DNA of 64,000 bases from Clostridia bacterium (GCA_009929615.1 SAAB01000007.1:1-64000); one strand, 5' to 3'; shown: positions 1 to 9,904, numbered from the stretch's first letter. A program made the numbers and translations. The notes: a model not told the origin generated them from the letters alone.

Positions 1-1
1 A

Positions 2-90
2 GCCAAGCGGCCTCGTGCTTGCACGAAAGGCCATTTGGCGAATGTCCATCATCGAGCAGCGAAGCTGCGAGATGGGATGTCGAAGACATC
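2..90 (+). other. Three consecutive hairpins upstream of trpE
   Basis: Positions 2-39 fold into one long imperfect hairpin: GCCAA/TTGGC outer stem, GGCC/GGCC middle stem and TCGTGC/GCACGA inner stem. Positions 46-75 form a second, with outer CCATC/GATGG and inner GCAGC/GCTGC around a GAA loop. Positions 76-90 form a third, GATGTC/GACATC around another GAA loop. No T-run follows and no promoter is visible between them and trpE, so they are probably inside the trp leader transcript or form the edge of a palindromic repeat element. I do not recognise a known RNA family; there is no T-box core. Confidence 0.5.
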
Positions 91-124
91 AGCACAAAAG
101 TAATGAAAGAGGAGGGAAATCAAG

Positions 125-1585
125 ATGATACGTCCAGAATGTGACCAGATTTTAGCATTGGCAGGAGATTACAACATTATTCCGGTATGCAAAGAGATAT
201 ACGCGGATATGATGACGCCAATATCCATGCTGACAAAAGTTTCAGCAATAAGTCAGAGATATTATTTATTAGAAAGTGTAGAAGGCGGCGAAAAATGGGG
301 ACGTTATTCCTTTCTTGGATATGAGCCAAAGATGCGGGTGAGCTGCAAAGACGGCATTGTAACGATTGAGACAGATGGTAGAAGCCAGGTGATTGAGACA
401 AAGAAACCTTTAGAGGTTATTCGAAATATATTAGAGAAATACAAGGCCCCAAGCCTTCCGGACATGCCACCCTTTACCGGTGGATTTGTCGGACATTTTT
501 CCTATGGAATGATTGGTTATGCCGAACCGACTTTGAAGTTAAAAAGTGGTGAGTTTGAAGATTATGACCTGATGCTTTTTGATAAAATTATTGCCTATGA
601 TCATTTGAAACAGAAGATTTGTCTGATTGTTCATATGAAAACAGACAAGGCCATGGAAAATTATGGTGAGGCCATGGCACAGCTTCAGAAAATGAGTGAT
701 CTGGTACGGTCAGTGGGTCAGTTACCAACCTATGAATCGGATAAAAATGTGGATTTTGTCTGCAATCAGACGAAAGAAGAATACTGTGACATGGTTGAGA
801 AAACAAAGCAGTATATATACGATGGAGATACTTTCCAGACGGTAGTATCCAGAAGATTTGAAAGTCCATACAGAGGAAGTTTGATGAATGCATACAGAGT
901 GCTTAGGACAACGAATCCTTCTCCCTATATGGTTTATATGAAATTTGATGATAAAGAAATTATGAGTACTTCACCGGAGACTCTGGTTCGTCTGGAAAAT
1001 GGACGATTGATTACATTTCCGGTAGCGGGTTCCAGACCTAGAGGCAAGAATCCGGAAGAAGATAAAAAATTGGAAGCAGAACTTCTGGCTGATGAAAAAG
1101 AGCGGGCAGAGCACAATATGCTTGTGGATTTGGGAAGAAATGATTTGGGACGCATATGTAAGTTTGGTACGGTGGAAGTCAGTGATTATATGACAATTCA
1201 TAAATACTCCAAGATTATGCATATTTGTTCCCAGGTAGAAGGTGATATTCGAGAGGATTGTGACAGCCTGGATGCTATTGAATCCGTTCTTCCGGCAGGA
1301 ACACTTTCGGGAGCACCGAAAATTCGGGCCTGTGAGATTATTGAAGAACTGGAAGGTGTTCCGAGAGGTATTTACGGAGGAGCACTTGGATATTTAGATT
1401 TTACAGGAAATATGGATACATGCATTGCTATAAGAATGGCCGTGAAGAAGGATGACCGAGTTTATGTTCAGGCTGGTGCCGGCATTGTGGCAGACAGTGT
1501 TCCTGAAACAGAGTATGAAGAGACATCGAATAAGGCAATGGCGGTCATTCGAGCCATTCAGGAAGCCGGGGAGGTGAATGACTGA
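125..1585 (+). CDS. trpE: Anthranilate synthase component I (TrpE)
   Basis: This 486-residue protein converts chorismate to anthranilate with ammonia supplied by TrpG, the first committed step of tryptophan synthesis. The N-terminal region carries the LLES motif (48-51), part of the tryptophan feedback site in this family, and the C-terminal half (about 215-475) is the chorismate-binding fold, ending in the conserved AGAGIV region. The ATG is preceded by a good GGAGGG ribosome site at 112-117. It is the first gene of a complete trp operon, and its stop codon overlaps the trpG start by one base (TGATG), which suggests coupled translation of the two subunits. Confidence 0.97.
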   Translation: MIRPECDQILALAGDYNIIPVCKEIYADMMTPISMLTKVSAISQRYYLLESVEGGEKWGRYSFLGYEPKMRVSCKDGIVTIETDGRSQVIETKKPLEVIRNILEKYKAPSLPDMPPFTGGFVGHFSYGMIGYAEPTLKLKSGEFEDYDLMLFDKIIAYDHLKQKICLIVHMKTDKAMENYGEAMAQLQKMSDLVRSVGQLPTYESDKNVDFVCNQTKEEYCDMVEKTKQYIYDGDTFQTVVSRRFESPYRGSLMNAYRVLRTTNPSPYMVYMKFDDKEIMSTSPETLVRLENGRLITFPVAGSRPRGKNPEEDKKLEAELLADEKERAEHNMLVDLGRNDLGRICKFGTVEVSDYMTIHKYSKIMHICSQVEGDIREDCDSLDAIESVLPAGTLSGAPKIRACEIIEELEGVPRGIYGGALGYLDFTGNMDTCIAIRMAVKKDDRVYVQAGAGIVADSVPETEYEETSNKAMAVIRAIQEAGEVND

Positions 1586-2151
1586 TGTTGATTTTAATTG
1601 ATAATTACGACAGCTTTTCCTATAACCTGGTTCAGATGGCCGGGGGTATTCAGCCGGATATAAAGGTTATTCGAAATGATGCTATGACGGTGGAAGAGAT
1701 TTTTGAATTAAAACCATCCCATATCATTCTTTCACCGGGACCGGGATATCCGAAGGCAGCAGGAATCTGTGAGGAACTGGTAAGAAAAGCGGATGGAAGC
1801 ATACCAATCCTTGGCGTGTGTTTGGGACATCAGGGGATTTGTGAGGCCTTTGGCGGTGAGATTGTTCATGCGAGAAAATTGATGCATGGAAAACAGAGCA
1901 GAATTTATTTGGATATAGAGGACCCAATTTTCAAAGGGTTGAGAGAAGAGGAAGACGTCGCTCGATATCATTCGCTGGTAGCAGCACCGGAAAGTATGCC
2001 TGAATGTTTAAAGGTGATTGGAAAAGATGGAATTGGTGAGATTATGGCAGTTGCTCATAAGACAAAACCTATTTATGGACTTCAGTTTCATCCCGAATCT
2101 ATTTTGACACCAAAAGGTTATCTTATGATGAAAAATTTCTTGGAAATGTAA
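1585..2151 (+). CDS. trpG: Anthranilate synthase glutamine amidotransferase component (TrpG)
   Basis: A 188-residue class I glutamine amidotransferase that releases ammonia from glutamine for TrpE. The catalytic nucleophile is Cys79 in GVCLGHQG, and the His169/Glu171 pair lies in QFHPES near the C-terminus. It is a stand-alone subunit, not fused to TrpD as in enteric bacteria. The start overlaps the trpE stop. Proteins of this type can also serve p-aminobenzoate synthase (PabA); the trp operon position makes TrpG the main role here, and no pabB is visible in the window. Confidence 0.95.
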   Translation: MLILIDNYDSFSYNLVQMAGGIQPDIKVIRNDAMTVEEIFELKPSHIILSPGPGYPKAAGICEELVRKADGSIPILGVCLGHQGICEAFGGEIVHARKLMHGKQSRIYLDIEDPIFKGLREEEDVARYHSLVAAPESMPECLKVIGKDGIGEIMAVAHKTKPIYGLQFHPESILTPKGYLMMKNFLEM

Positions 2152-2177
2152 ACACTTAACAATAGGAGGAAAAAATA

Positions 2178-3191
2178 ATGATACAGGAAGCAATTAAAAA
2201 AGTGGTTGAAGGACAGAACCTTGATTTTAATACAGCAAAGACAGTTATGGATGAAGTAATGAGCGGCCGGGCGACCAATGCTCAGATGGGTGCATTTCTT
2301 ACCGCACTCCGTATGAAGGGTGAAACCGTTGATGAGATTACAGCCTGTGCTTCATCGATGAGAGAAAAATGTGAAGCATTACATACGGAAACCGAAGTTA
2401 TGGATATTGTCGGTACCGGCGGAGATGAAGTGGGAACTTTTAATATTTCCACAACCACAGCCTTTGTGGTGGCTGCAGGCGGTGTTCCGGTGGCGAAACA
2501 TGGAAACCGCAGTGTATCAAGTAAAAGCGGAGCAGCCGATGTTTTGGAATCCCTTGGTACAAAGCTCACCCTTACGGCAAAACAGTGTGAAAAGGTTTTA
2601 AAAGACACGGGTATTTGCTTTATGTTCGCACAGATGCATCATTCATCTATGAAATATGCAGCCCCTGTTCGTAAAGAACTGGGAACCAGGACTGTTTTCA
2701 ACATTCTTGGACCATTGACTAATCCGGCGGCAGCAAGCATGCAGCTTATGGGTGTTTATAATCCGGATATGGTTGAATCTCTTGCCCAGGTTCTTTCAAA
2801 TCTGGGAGTTAATAAAGGCTTTGTTGTCTGTGGCAATGATGGCCTGGATGAAGTGTCACTGACGGGACCGACCCATGTATGTCACATAGATGGAGATAAA
2901 CTGGATGCTTTTGATATCGTGCCTGAAGAATTTGGCTTAAAAACCTGTGAACTGTCAGAACTTATCGGGGGCAATCCGGCAGAGAATGCGGAAATCACAA
3001 AAAATATTTTAAGCGGAAAAGAAAGAGGAGCAAAACGGGATGTCGTTGTTTTAAATGCGTCCCTTGCACTGGCAGCAGCTTTAGATAAAGAGATCGGTGA
3101 GTGTGTGACTATGGCTGAAAATTTAATTGACAGCGGCAAAGCAATGCAGAAAATGCAGGCCTTCATAAAAGCAACAAATGAGGTGGAATAA
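2178..3191 (+). CDS. trpD: Anthranilate phosphoribosyltransferase (TrpD)
   Basis: A 337-residue enzyme that joins anthranilate to phosphoribosyl pyrophosphate. The PRPP-binding GTGGD motif is at residues 79-83, followed by the KHGNRSVSSKSG loop from about 107, both typical of the family. Length matches free-standing TrpD. An AGGAGG ribosome site lies just before the ATG. The last base is shared with the trpC start (TAATG), so the two are translationally coupled. Confidence 0.96.
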   Translation: MIQEAIKKVVEGQNLDFNTAKTVMDEVMSGRATNAQMGAFLTALRMKGETVDEITACASSMREKCEALHTETEVMDIVGTGGDEVGTFNISTTTAFVVAAGGVPVAKHGNRSVSSKSGAADVLESLGTKLTLTAKQCEKVLKDTGICFMFAQMHHSSMKYAAPVRKELGTRTVFNILGPLTNPAAASMQLMGVYNPDMVESLAQVLSNLGVNKGFVVCGNDGLDEVSLTGPTHVCHIDGDKLDAFDIVPEEFGLKTCELSELIGGNPAENAEITKNILSGKERGAKRDVVVLNASLALAAALDKEIGECVTMAENLIDSGKAMQKMQAFIKATNEVE

Positions 3192-3994
3192 TGATTTTAG
3201 ATGACTTGGTAGCAGCGACACGAAAACGAATGGCCAGAGATATGGAAGTTCTTTCGTTAGAAGCGGTTAAAGCAAAAGCATTGGCAATTCGTGAGAGGGA
3301 GAAGGCAGAAAAACATGAGGACTTTCTTTTTGAGAAGAACTTGAATTCGCCGGAAATCCAGTTTATCTGCGAAGTCAAAAAAGCTTCACCGAGCAAAGGA
3401 CTTATCGCAGAAGATTTTCCTTACATAGAAATCGCAAAGGCCTATGAAAAGGCCGGGGCGGCTGCAATTTCCGTATTGACGGAAACGGATTATTTTCTTG
3501 AAAGTGACAAATATCTGGAAGAAATACATGCTGAAGTGGCAACACCACTGTTACGAAAAGATTTTACCGTTGAACCTTATCAGATTTATCAGGCCAAGGC
3601 CTTAGGTGCCAGTGCGGTTCTTTTAATTTGTGCCATACTGGATGAAGAAACAATAGCGTCCTACATAAAATTGTGTGATAGTCTTGGTGTATCGGCTTTA
3701 GTAGAGGCTCATGATGAAGAAGAAGTGAAAAAGGCATGCCGGGCAGGAGCCAGGGTATTGGGCGTCAATAACCGGAATTTAAAGGATTTTACTGTTGATA
3801 TAAGAAACAGCTTAAAGCTTCGGGAAATGGTATCTAAAGGGGTGCTTTTTGTTGCAGAGAGCGGCATTTCCACACCGGAGGATATAAAAGCCCTCCGAGA
3901 GGGTGGTGTGAATGGTGTTTTAATCGGAGAAACACTGATGCGGTCTGAAGATAAGAAAGCTATGCTGGATTATTTAAGAGGTATAGAGCAATGA
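3191..3994 (+). CDS. trpC: Indole-3-glycerol phosphate synthase (TrpC)
   Basis: A 267-residue (beta/alpha)8-barrel enzyme that closes the indole ring from CdRP. The expected active-site residues are visible: Glu61 and Lys63 in CEVKKASPSKG, Lys123 in LLRKDF and Glu172 in LVEAHD. It is monofunctional, with TrpF encoded separately just downstream. Its start overlaps the trpD stop and its end overlaps the trpF start by four bases (ATGA). Confidence 0.96.
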   Translation: MILDDLVAATRKRMARDMEVLSLEAVKAKALAIREREKAEKHEDFLFEKNLNSPEIQFICEVKKASPSKGLIAEDFPYIEIAKAYEKAGAAAISVLTETDYFLESDKYLEEIHAEVATPLLRKDFTVEPYQIYQAKALGASAVLLICAILDEETIASYIKLCDSLGVSALVEAHDEEEVKKACRAGARVLGVNNRNLKDFTVDIRNSLKLREMVSKGVLFVAESGISTPEDIKALREGGVNGVLIGETLMRSEDKKAMLDYLRGIEQ

Positions 3995-4635
3995 TACAGA
4001 TAAAGATTTGCGGTTTAAGACGTCGGGAGGATATCGAGGGCGTAAATCAGCTGGATATCAATGATGCCGGTTTTGTCTTTGCAAAAAGCCCAAGGCAGAT
4101 TGAGGAGGCACAGGCGAAAGAACTTCGACAGATGCTTCGCCCGGATATTACCAGCGTAGGCGTTTTTGTCAATGAAGAACCTGAACGGATTGTGAAACTG
4201 GTTCAGCAGGGGATTATTCAAAAGGTCCAGCTTCATGGAGATGAAGATAAAGCCTATATTCAGAAATTAAAAAAGGAAATAACCTGTCCTGTGATAAAAG
4301 CGGTTCGGGTAAGAGATGATAGGGAGTCGGTGGTCTGTGCAGAGAAAATAGGTGCAGATATGCTGTTGCTGGACACCTACATTCCGGGACAGAGAGGCGG
4401 CAGTGGTCAGACTTTTGATTTGAAAATGGTACCTGAGCTGACACTACCCTGGTATATGGCAGGTGGCCTGACACCGGAAAACATTTCATTTAGATTGGAA
4501 GAAATCATTCCTTATGGTGTGGATATTTCCAGCGGTGTGGAAACGGATGGCTATAAGGATATAAATAAAGTTAAAAAATTTGTGAAAGAAGTCCGGAATT
4601 TTGAAAAAGGACTCAGAAGAGGAGAACAAGGATGA
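3991..4635 (+). CDS. trpF: Phosphoribosylanthranilate isomerase (TrpF)
   Basis: A 214-residue barrel enzyme that isomerises phosphoribosylanthranilate to CdRP. The N-terminal IKICGLRR motif carries the conserved catalytic Cys, and the [13 protein letters not shown] segment carries the general-acid Asp and phosphate-binding region. The start overlaps trpC and the end overlaps trpB, both by four bases. The second half is somewhat shorter and more divergent than in model TrpF proteins, but the family signature is clear. Confidence 0.93.
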   Translation: MIQIKICGLRRREDIEGVNQLDINDAGFVFAKSPRQIEEAQAKELRQMLRPDITSVGVFVNEEPERIVKLVQQGIIQKVQLHGDEDKAYIQKLKKEITCPVIKAVRVRDDRESVVCAEKIGADMLLLDTYIPGQRGGSGQTFDLKMVPELTLPWYMAGGLTPENISFRLEEIIPYGVDISSGVETDGYKDINKVKKFVKEVRNFEKGLRRGEQG

Positions 4636-5813
4636 AGGGAAGATTTGGCCTTTACGGCGGACAATATATTCCAGAAACACTTATGAATGCAATCATAGAG
4701 CTGGAAGATGCGTATGAGTATTATAAAAATGATGTAGAATTTAACAGGGAACTGGATGACTTGCTCAGAGAGTATGCAGGAAGACCATCACTTCTTTACT
4801 ATGCGGAAAAGATGACAAAAGACCTGGGCGGTGCAAAGATTTATCTGAAGCGTGAAGATTTAAACCATACAGGCTCTCACAAAATAAATAATGTTCTGGG
4901 TCAGGTCCTTTTGGCAAAGAAGATGGGAAAAACCAGAGTCATTGCAGAAACCGGTGCAGGACAGCACGGTGTGGCAACAGCGACTGCAGCAGCATTAATG
5001 GGTATGGAATGTAAAGTGTTCATGGGTAAAGAAGATACAGAGCGTCAGGCCTTAAATGTATTTCGTATGGAACTGCTCGGTGCAGAGGTTGAAGCAGTGA
5101 CCAGCGGAACTATGACTTTAAAGGATGCGGTTAATGAAACAATGAAAGAATGGGCCAGCCGTGTGGATGATACCCATTATGTATTGGGCTCTGTTATGGG
5201 ACCACATTCTTTTCCGACGATTGTCAGAGACTATCAGAAGATTATTGGAAAAGAAATTAAAGAGCAGATGAAGGAAAAAGAAGGACGTCTTCCGGATGCT
5301 GTTATTGCCTGCGTTGGTGGTGGAAGCAATGCAATGGGTGCCTTTTATGAATTTATCGAAGATAAAGATGTTCAGTTGATTGGCTGTGAAGCAGCAGGCT
5401 TAGGTGCAGATACAGATAAGAATGCGGCGACTCTGGCAAATGGTACCGTTGGTATTTTCCATGGTATGAAATCCTTATTCTGCCAGGATGAATATGGTCA
5501 GATTGCACCGGTTTATTCAATTTCTGCAGGACTTGATTATCCGGGAATCGGACCGGAACATGCCATGCTGGCAAGAGACGGACGAGCCCAGTATGTGCCG
5601 ATAACCGATGATGAGGCCGTAGAAGCATTTGAATATCTCTCACGTAAAGAGGGGATTATTCCGGCTATCGAAAGTGCCCATGCTGTGGCTTATGCCAAGA
5701 AACTGGCACCAACCATGGGAAAAGACAAGATTATTGTAGTCAACATTTCAGGCCGGGGCGATAAAGATGTAGCGGCCATTGCCAGATACAGAGGGGTAGA
5801 TATCTATGAGTAG
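4632..5813 (+). CDS. trpB: Tryptophan synthase beta chain (TrpB)
   Basis: A 393-residue PLP enzyme that condenses indole with serine. Lys84 in [10 protein letters not shown] is the PLP Schiff-base lysine, and the phosphate-binding GGGSNAMG loop is present. It is a TrpB1-type chain (length, and a trpA partner directly downstream). The start overlaps trpF by four bases and trpA begins eight bases before its end, so the two synthase subunits are coupled. Confidence 0.97.
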   Translation: MKGRFGLYGGQYIPETLMNAIIELEDAYEYYKNDVEFNRELDDLLREYAGRPSLLYYAEKMTKDLGGAKIYLKREDLNHTGSHKINNVLGQVLLAKKMGKTRVIAETGAGQHGVATATAAALMGMECKVFMGKEDTERQALNVFRMELLGAEVEAVTSGTMTLKDAVNETMKEWASRVDDTHYVLGSVMGPHSFPTIVRDYQKIIGKEIKEQMKEKEGRLPDAVIACVGGGSNAMGAFYEFIEDKDVQLIGCEAAGLGADTDKNAATLANGTVGIFHGMKSLFCQDEYGQIAPVYSISAGLDYPGIGPEHAMLARDGRAQYVPITDDEAVEAFEYLSRKEGIIPAIESAHAVAYAKKLAPTMGKDKIIVVNISGRGDKDVAAIARYRGVDIYE

Positions 5814-6591
5814 AATACATGAAGCATTTCAAAATAAAAAAGCATTTATTGGATTTGTAACCGGTGGTGACCCGGATTTGGAGACCTCCGGGAAACTTGT
5901 CGAAGCCATGGAAGAGGCTGGGGCAGATTTGATTGAAATCGGCATTCCTTTTTCCGACCCGATTGCTGAAGGAACGGTAATTCAGGAGGCAAATATCCGT
6001 GCACTGGCTGCCGGATGTACAACGGATAAACTCTTTGATATGGTAAAAGAAGCACGAAAAAAAGTCAAAGTGCCGATGGTATTTTTAACTTATATTAATC
6101 CGATTTATACCTATGGAAAAGAACGGTTTATGAAAAAATGTGTTGAGTGCGGTATCGATGGCTTGATTATTCCGGACCTGCCTTTTGAAGAAAAGGGCGA
6201 ACTTCTTGAAGTATGTGAAGAGCATGATGTGGATATTATTTCCCTGATTGCACCAACTTCAAAAGAACGGATTCGGATGATTGCCAAGGAAGCCAAAGGA
6301 TTTCTTTACGTGGTCTCGTCCATGGGTGTTACCGGTGTACGGAGTAAAATTGAAACGGACATCGAGGGCATGGTTAAACTGGTACGGGAAAGTTCCGATA
6401 TTCCATGTGCTATCGGTTTTGGTATTGCCACACCGGAGCAGGCGAAGGCAATGGCTGCGATTTCTGATGGTGCAATCGTGGGAAGTGCTATTGTCAAATT
6501 AGTTGCCCAGTATGGCAAAGAAAGCGTTGGACCGGTTTCGGATTATATTCGTCAGATGAAAAACGCAGTTGCAGAATTAGATGTAAAATAA
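5806..6591 (+). CDS. trpA: Tryptophan synthase alpha chain (TrpA)
   Basis: A 261-residue barrel that cleaves indole-3-glycerol phosphate and passes indole to TrpB. Glu44 in [11 protein letters not shown] matches the catalytic Glu49 of the E. coli enzyme. The position equivalent to catalytic Asp60 is Glu55 (DPIAEG); from memory this substitution is common in Firmicutes. The start overlaps trpB by eight bases. This is the last gene of the trp operon, followed by a terminator-like hairpin. Confidence 0.96.
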   Translation: MSRIHEAFQNKKAFIGFVTGGDPDLETSGKLVEAMEEAGADLIEIGIPFSDPIAEGTVIQEANIRALAAGCTTDKLFDMVKEARKKVKVPMVFLTYINPIYTYGKERFMKKCVECGIDGLIIPDLPFEEKGELLEVCEEHDVDIISLIAPTSKERIRMIAKEAKGFLYVVSSMGVTGVRSKIETDIEGMVKLVRESSDIPCAIGFGIATPEQAKAMAAISDGAIVGSAIVKLVAQYGKESVGPVSDYIRQMKNAVAELDVK

Positions 6592-6616
6592 ATGAATAAA
6601 AATCTTTAAATGTACA

Positions 6617-6654
6617 AAAATAGGTATAGGCGATGTCTTATACCTATTTTGTGT
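6617..6654 (+). terminator. Probable terminator of the trp operon
   Basis: AAAATAGGTATA (6617-6628) pairs perfectly with TATACCTATTTT (6639-6650) around a 10-base loop, followed by TTTTGTGTT. The stem is AT-rich, so termination may be partial and allow read-through into fruK. Confidence 0.55.
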
Positions 6655-6660
6655 TATACT
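6652..6660 (+). promoter_or_regulatory. Extended -10 promoter for the fru operon
   Basis: The sequence TGTTATACT is an extended -10 element (TGn followed by TATACT at 6655-6660), about 25 bases before the fruK start. No good -35 hexamer is visible at the usual distance. It overlaps the end of the trp terminator, so the two units share this gap. Confidence 0.45.
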
Positions 6661-6684
6661 GGTGACAATGGAGGTAAACAAACA

Positions 6685-7596
6685 ATGATATATACGGTGA
6701 CCTTTAATCCGGCATTAGATTATATTGTCCGGTTAGACCAGTTAAATGTGGGTGAAATTAATAGAGCAGAATATGCAGAAATATGTGCAGGCGGCAAAGG
6801 CATTAATGTCTCCCTTGTTTTAAAGAATCTTGGACATGAAAGTAAGGCTCTGGGATTTGCTGCAGGTTTTACAGGAAATCAGTTGATGAAAGCTTTAAAA
6901 GAGCAGGGCTGTCCGGCAGATTTTATTTCCCTGGAAGAGGGAATGACCCGAATCAATGTCAAAGTCAGGGGCAGAGAAGAGACAGAAATTAACGGACAGG
7001 GACCTGAAATTTCAAGAACAGCAGTGGTTGCACTGATGATGCAGCTGGAGCGGATGAGGAAAGGGGACATCCTTGTATTGGCAGGAAGTATTCCCGATTC
7101 AATGCCTGAGAGCATTTATGAAAAGATAATAGAGAGCCAGCAGGGAAAAGATATAAAGGTGGTGGTTGATGCCACCGGTGAGTTGCTGCTGGAGGTATTA
7201 AAATACCAACCATTTCTGATTAAACCCAATCATAGAGAATTAGGGGACCTGTTTCAGACGGATATTAAGAACAAAGAAGAAGCGGTGTTCTATGGGAAAA
7301 AGCTTCAGGAAATGGGAGCAGTTAATGTACTGGTTTCCATGGCGGGAGATGGGGCTGTTTTGGTGGATGGCAATGGCTGCGTTCATGAAAGCGGAGTACC
7401 CAAAGGCACTGTGATTAATTCTGTGGGTTCGGGAGACTCTATGGTTGCAGGCTTTCTGGCAGGATATTTAGAGACAGGGGACTATGAGAAAGCTTTTTAT
7501 ATGGGTATTGCGGCAGGAAGTGCCAGTGCCTTTTCAGAGAAATTTGCAACGAGGGAAGAGACCGAAAAGCTGCTGAATGATATTTATTTAAGGTAG
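6685..7596 (+). CDS. fruK: 1-Phosphofructokinase (FruK)
   Basis: A 303-residue PfkB-family sugar kinase that phosphorylates fructose 1-phosphate, made by the adjacent PTS, to fructose 1,6-bisphosphate. It shows the N-terminal FNPALD signature, the GGKGINVS motif (36-43) and the C-terminal GSGDSMVAG motif with the catalytic Asp. The frame is open further upstream, but the start at 6685 has a GGAGGT ribosome site and gives the standard N-terminus MIYTVTFNPALD. Tagatose-6-phosphate kinase is a related alternative, but the fruA neighbour favours FruK. No fruR-type regulator is in the operon. Confidence 0.93.
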   Translation: MIYTVTFNPALDYIVRLDQLNVGEINRAEYAEICAGGKGINVSLVLKNLGHESKALGFAAGFTGNQLMKALKEQGCPADFISLEEGMTRINVKVRGREETEINGQGPEISRTAVVALMMQLERMRKGDILVLAGSIPDSMPESIYEKIIESQQGKDIKVVVDATGELLLEVLKYQPFLIKPNHRELGDLFQTDIKNKEEAVFYGKKLQEMGAVNVLVSMAGDGAVLVDGNGCVHESGVPKGTVINSVGSGDSMVAGFLAGYLETGDYEKAFYMGIAAGSASAFSEKFATREETEKLLNDIYLR

Positions 7597-7607
7597 GTGA
7601 GATAGAT

Positions 7608-9527
7608 ATGAAGATTGCCGCACTTTTGAGTAAGAATAGTATTCTTCTGAACGGGAAAGCTTCGGGTAAGATGGAAGTGATTGACCAAATGGTCAGCCTG
7701 ATGAAAAATGGAAATCATATCTCCGATGAAGAATCTTATAAAAAAGCAGTTCTTAACCGGGAGTCCGAGGGAACGACGGGAATTGGAGAAGGCATTGCGA
7801 TTCCCCATGCTAAAACAGACAGTGTTGTAAGCCCCGGACTGGCGGCCATGACTCTGCCTGAAGGTGTAGATTTTGAATCTTTGGATGGCCAGCCGGTATA
7901 CTTAATATTTATGATAGCAGCACCGAATTCAGAAGAAAATGTTCATTTGGATGTGCTGAGTCGACTGTCGATGCTGCTGATGGATACTTCTTTCAGAGAA
8001 CAGCTTCTCAATGCCGAGTCAAAGGAAGAATTTTTGAATATTATTGACCGTGCAGAAATGGAAAAGTTTGAGAAGGAGGATGAGATAGAACCGGATAAAG
8101 CGGGTGGTTTTCAGATTCTTGCTGTAACAGCCTGTCCTACTGGCATTGCCCATACTTATATGGCTCAGGAAGCTTTGGAACAGCAGGCGGCCCGTATGGG
8201 ATATTCAATTAAAGTAGAAACAAACGGTTCCGGAGGTGTAAAGAATCCCCTGACGCCTGAGGATATCAAAGGGGCACAGTGCATTATTATAGCAGCAGAT
8301 AAAAATGTCGAGATGGCCAGATTTGATGGAAAACCAGTGATTCAGGTGAAGGTGTCCGAGGGAATTCACAAGCCGGAGATGCTACTTGAAAAAGCCGTGA
8401 AGGGCCAGGCCGGGGTTTATCACCATGAAAACGATGGTGGAGGGGCGGAAGAGAGTGCAGGCCGGGGATTTTATAAACATCTGATGAACGGTGTGTCCCA
8501 TATGCTGCCCTTTGTTATCGGCGGGGGAATATTGATTGCTCTCGCATTTTTGTTTGATGATTATCAGATTAATCCTGCAAATTTTGGAATGAATACACCG
8601 GTGGCGGCCTTCTTTAAAATGATAGGCGGTCAGGCTTTTGGTTTTATGCTCCCGATACTTTCGGGGTATATTGCCATGAGCATTGCAGATCGTCCCGGGC
8701 TGGCTGTTGGTTTTGTCGGAGGAGCGATTGCAAATGGGGGCTTTACCTTCGGAAATTTGATGAATTATGGTGAGGTTTCACCCGTCAGTTCCGGGTTTAT
8801 CGGCACACTTTTAGCCGGTTTTATTGCAGGTTACATTGTGCGGGGACTTCAGAAGCTGTGTTCCGGGATTCCAAAAAGCCTCGAAGGTATGAAACCGATG
8901 CTTATCTATCCGGTAGCAGGTATTGCGGTTATAGGATTTGTCATGGTTCTTATAAATCCTTTTGTGGGAGCGATTAATACAGGGATGAATAATGCCCTTG
9001 CATCAATGGGCGGAACAAGTAAAATTCTGTTAGGAGCAGTGCTTGGGGGTATGATGTCCATAGATATGGGCGGACCCTTTAATAAGGCGGCCTATGTCTT
9101 TGGGACGGCAGCCCTTGCCAATAATGGTTTTGATATAATGGCGGCGGTTATGGCCGGTGGTATGGTACCTCCGATTGCGGTTGCAATTTGTGCGACATTC
9201 TTTAAAAATCGATTTCCGGAAAAAGAACGTCAATCAGCTTATGTAAACTACATTATGGGGCTGGCCTTTATTTCTGAGGGAGCTATTCCTTATGCAGCGG
9301 CAGACCCTTTCAGAGTTATACCGTCCTGTATTGCAGGCTCGGCGGCAGCAGGAGCCCTATCCATGTTGTTTCAATGTGGTCTTCGAGCACCCCATGGGGG
9401 AATATTTGTCATACCGACGGTGACCCATCCGTTGCAGTATCTGCTGGCTATTGCTATAGGTTCTGTGGCAGGGGGCGTAATTATGGGCTTTTTAAAAAAG
9501 CCTCTAATTGAAAATGAAGGGAGATAG
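7608..9527 (+). CDS. fruA: Fructose-specific PTS enzyme IIABC (FruA)
   Basis: A 639-residue fused permease that imports fructose and phosphorylates it at C1. Domains in order: EIIA about 1-150 with phospho-His67 in GIAIPHAKT; EIIB about 168-265 with phospho-Cys176 in TACPTGIAHTY; membrane EIIC about 290-630 with many hydrophobic helices and the GGPFNKAAY motif. Residues 150-167 form a charged linker. It lies 11 bases after fruK and 3 bases before an HPr gene, so kinase, permease and phosphocarrier form one transcription unit. Confidence 0.95.
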   Translation: MKIAALLSKNSILLNGKASGKMEVIDQMVSLMKNGNHISDEESYKKAVLNRESEGTTGIGEGIAIPHAKTDSVVSPGLAAMTLPEGVDFESLDGQPVYLIFMIAAPNSEENVHLDVLSRLSMLLMDTSFREQLLNAESKEEFLNIIDRAEMEKFEKEDEIEPDKAGGFQILAVTACPTGIAHTYMAQEALEQQAARMGYSIKVETNGSGGVKNPLTPEDIKGAQCIIIAADKNVEMARFDGKPVIQVKVSEGIHKPEMLLEKAVKGQAGVYHHENDGGGAEESAGRGFYKHLMNGVSHMLPFVIGGGILIALAFLFDDYQINPANFGMNTPVAAFFKMIGGQAFGFMLPILSGYIAMSIADRPGLAVGFVGGAIANGGFTFGNLMNYGEVSPVSSGFIGTLLAGFIAGYIVRGLQKLCSGIPKSLEGMKPMLIYPVAGIAVIGFVMVLINPFVGAINTGMNNALASMGGTSKILLGAVLGGMMSIDMGGPFNKAAYVFGTAALANNGFDIMAAVMAGGMVPPIAVAICATFFKNRFPEKERQSAYVNYIMGLAFISEGAIPYAAADPFRVIPSCIAGSAAAGALSMLFQCGLRAPHGGIFVIPTVTHPLQYLLAIAIGSVAGGVIMGFLKKPLIENEGR

Positions 9528-9530
9528 ACA

Positions 9531-9788
9531 ATGAAAGAATTTACCTATGTGATTCAGGATAAGGATGGAATTCATGCCAGACCGGCAGGGATTCTTGTAA
9601 AGGAAGCTACAGCATTTAAAAGCGGGATGACTATTTATAAAGATGAAAAGCAGGGAAATTTAAAAGGTATTCTGGGGATAATGAGTCTGGGGGTAAAACA
9701 GGGAGACGAGGTCCGAATCCGAATTGAAGGTGAAGATGAGGAAGCTGCAGTTAAAATAATGGAAGATGTGTTTAAAGAAAATTTATAG
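9531..9788 (+). CDS. HPr phosphocarrier of the fructose operon, with Gly at position 46
   Basis: An 85-residue HPr that passes phosphate from enzyme I to EIIA domains. His15 in GIHARPAG is intact, so it should work as a phosphocarrier. The regulatory site normally occupied by Ser46 (NLKSIMG in Bacillus HPr) reads NLKGILG, with Gly at residue 46. HPr kinase/phosphorylase therefore cannot make the Ser46-P form used in CcpA-dependent catabolite repression. The gene follows fruA by three bases. It may be an FPr-like HPr dedicated to fructose uptake; a housekeeping ptsH is expected elsewhere in the genome. Confidence 0.92.
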   Translation: MKEFTYVIQDKDGIHARPAGILVKEATAFKSGMTIYKDEKQGNLKGILGIMSLGVKQGDEVRIRIEGEDEEAAVKIMEDVFKENL

Positions 9789-9904
9789 ATGATTATAAAG
9801 GGGGAGTTCCTTGAATTTGCAATTTTTTGTAGAGGATAGGGACTTCCTTAAACTGTGGATGTATGTTAGAATAAATTAGATACAATAAGGAGGAAAAAAA
9901 TAAT

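Noticed and set aside
1-124. T-box or trp attenuator before trpE
   Set aside because: There is no T-box core, no leader peptide rich in Trp codons and no terminator T-run; only hairpins are seen.
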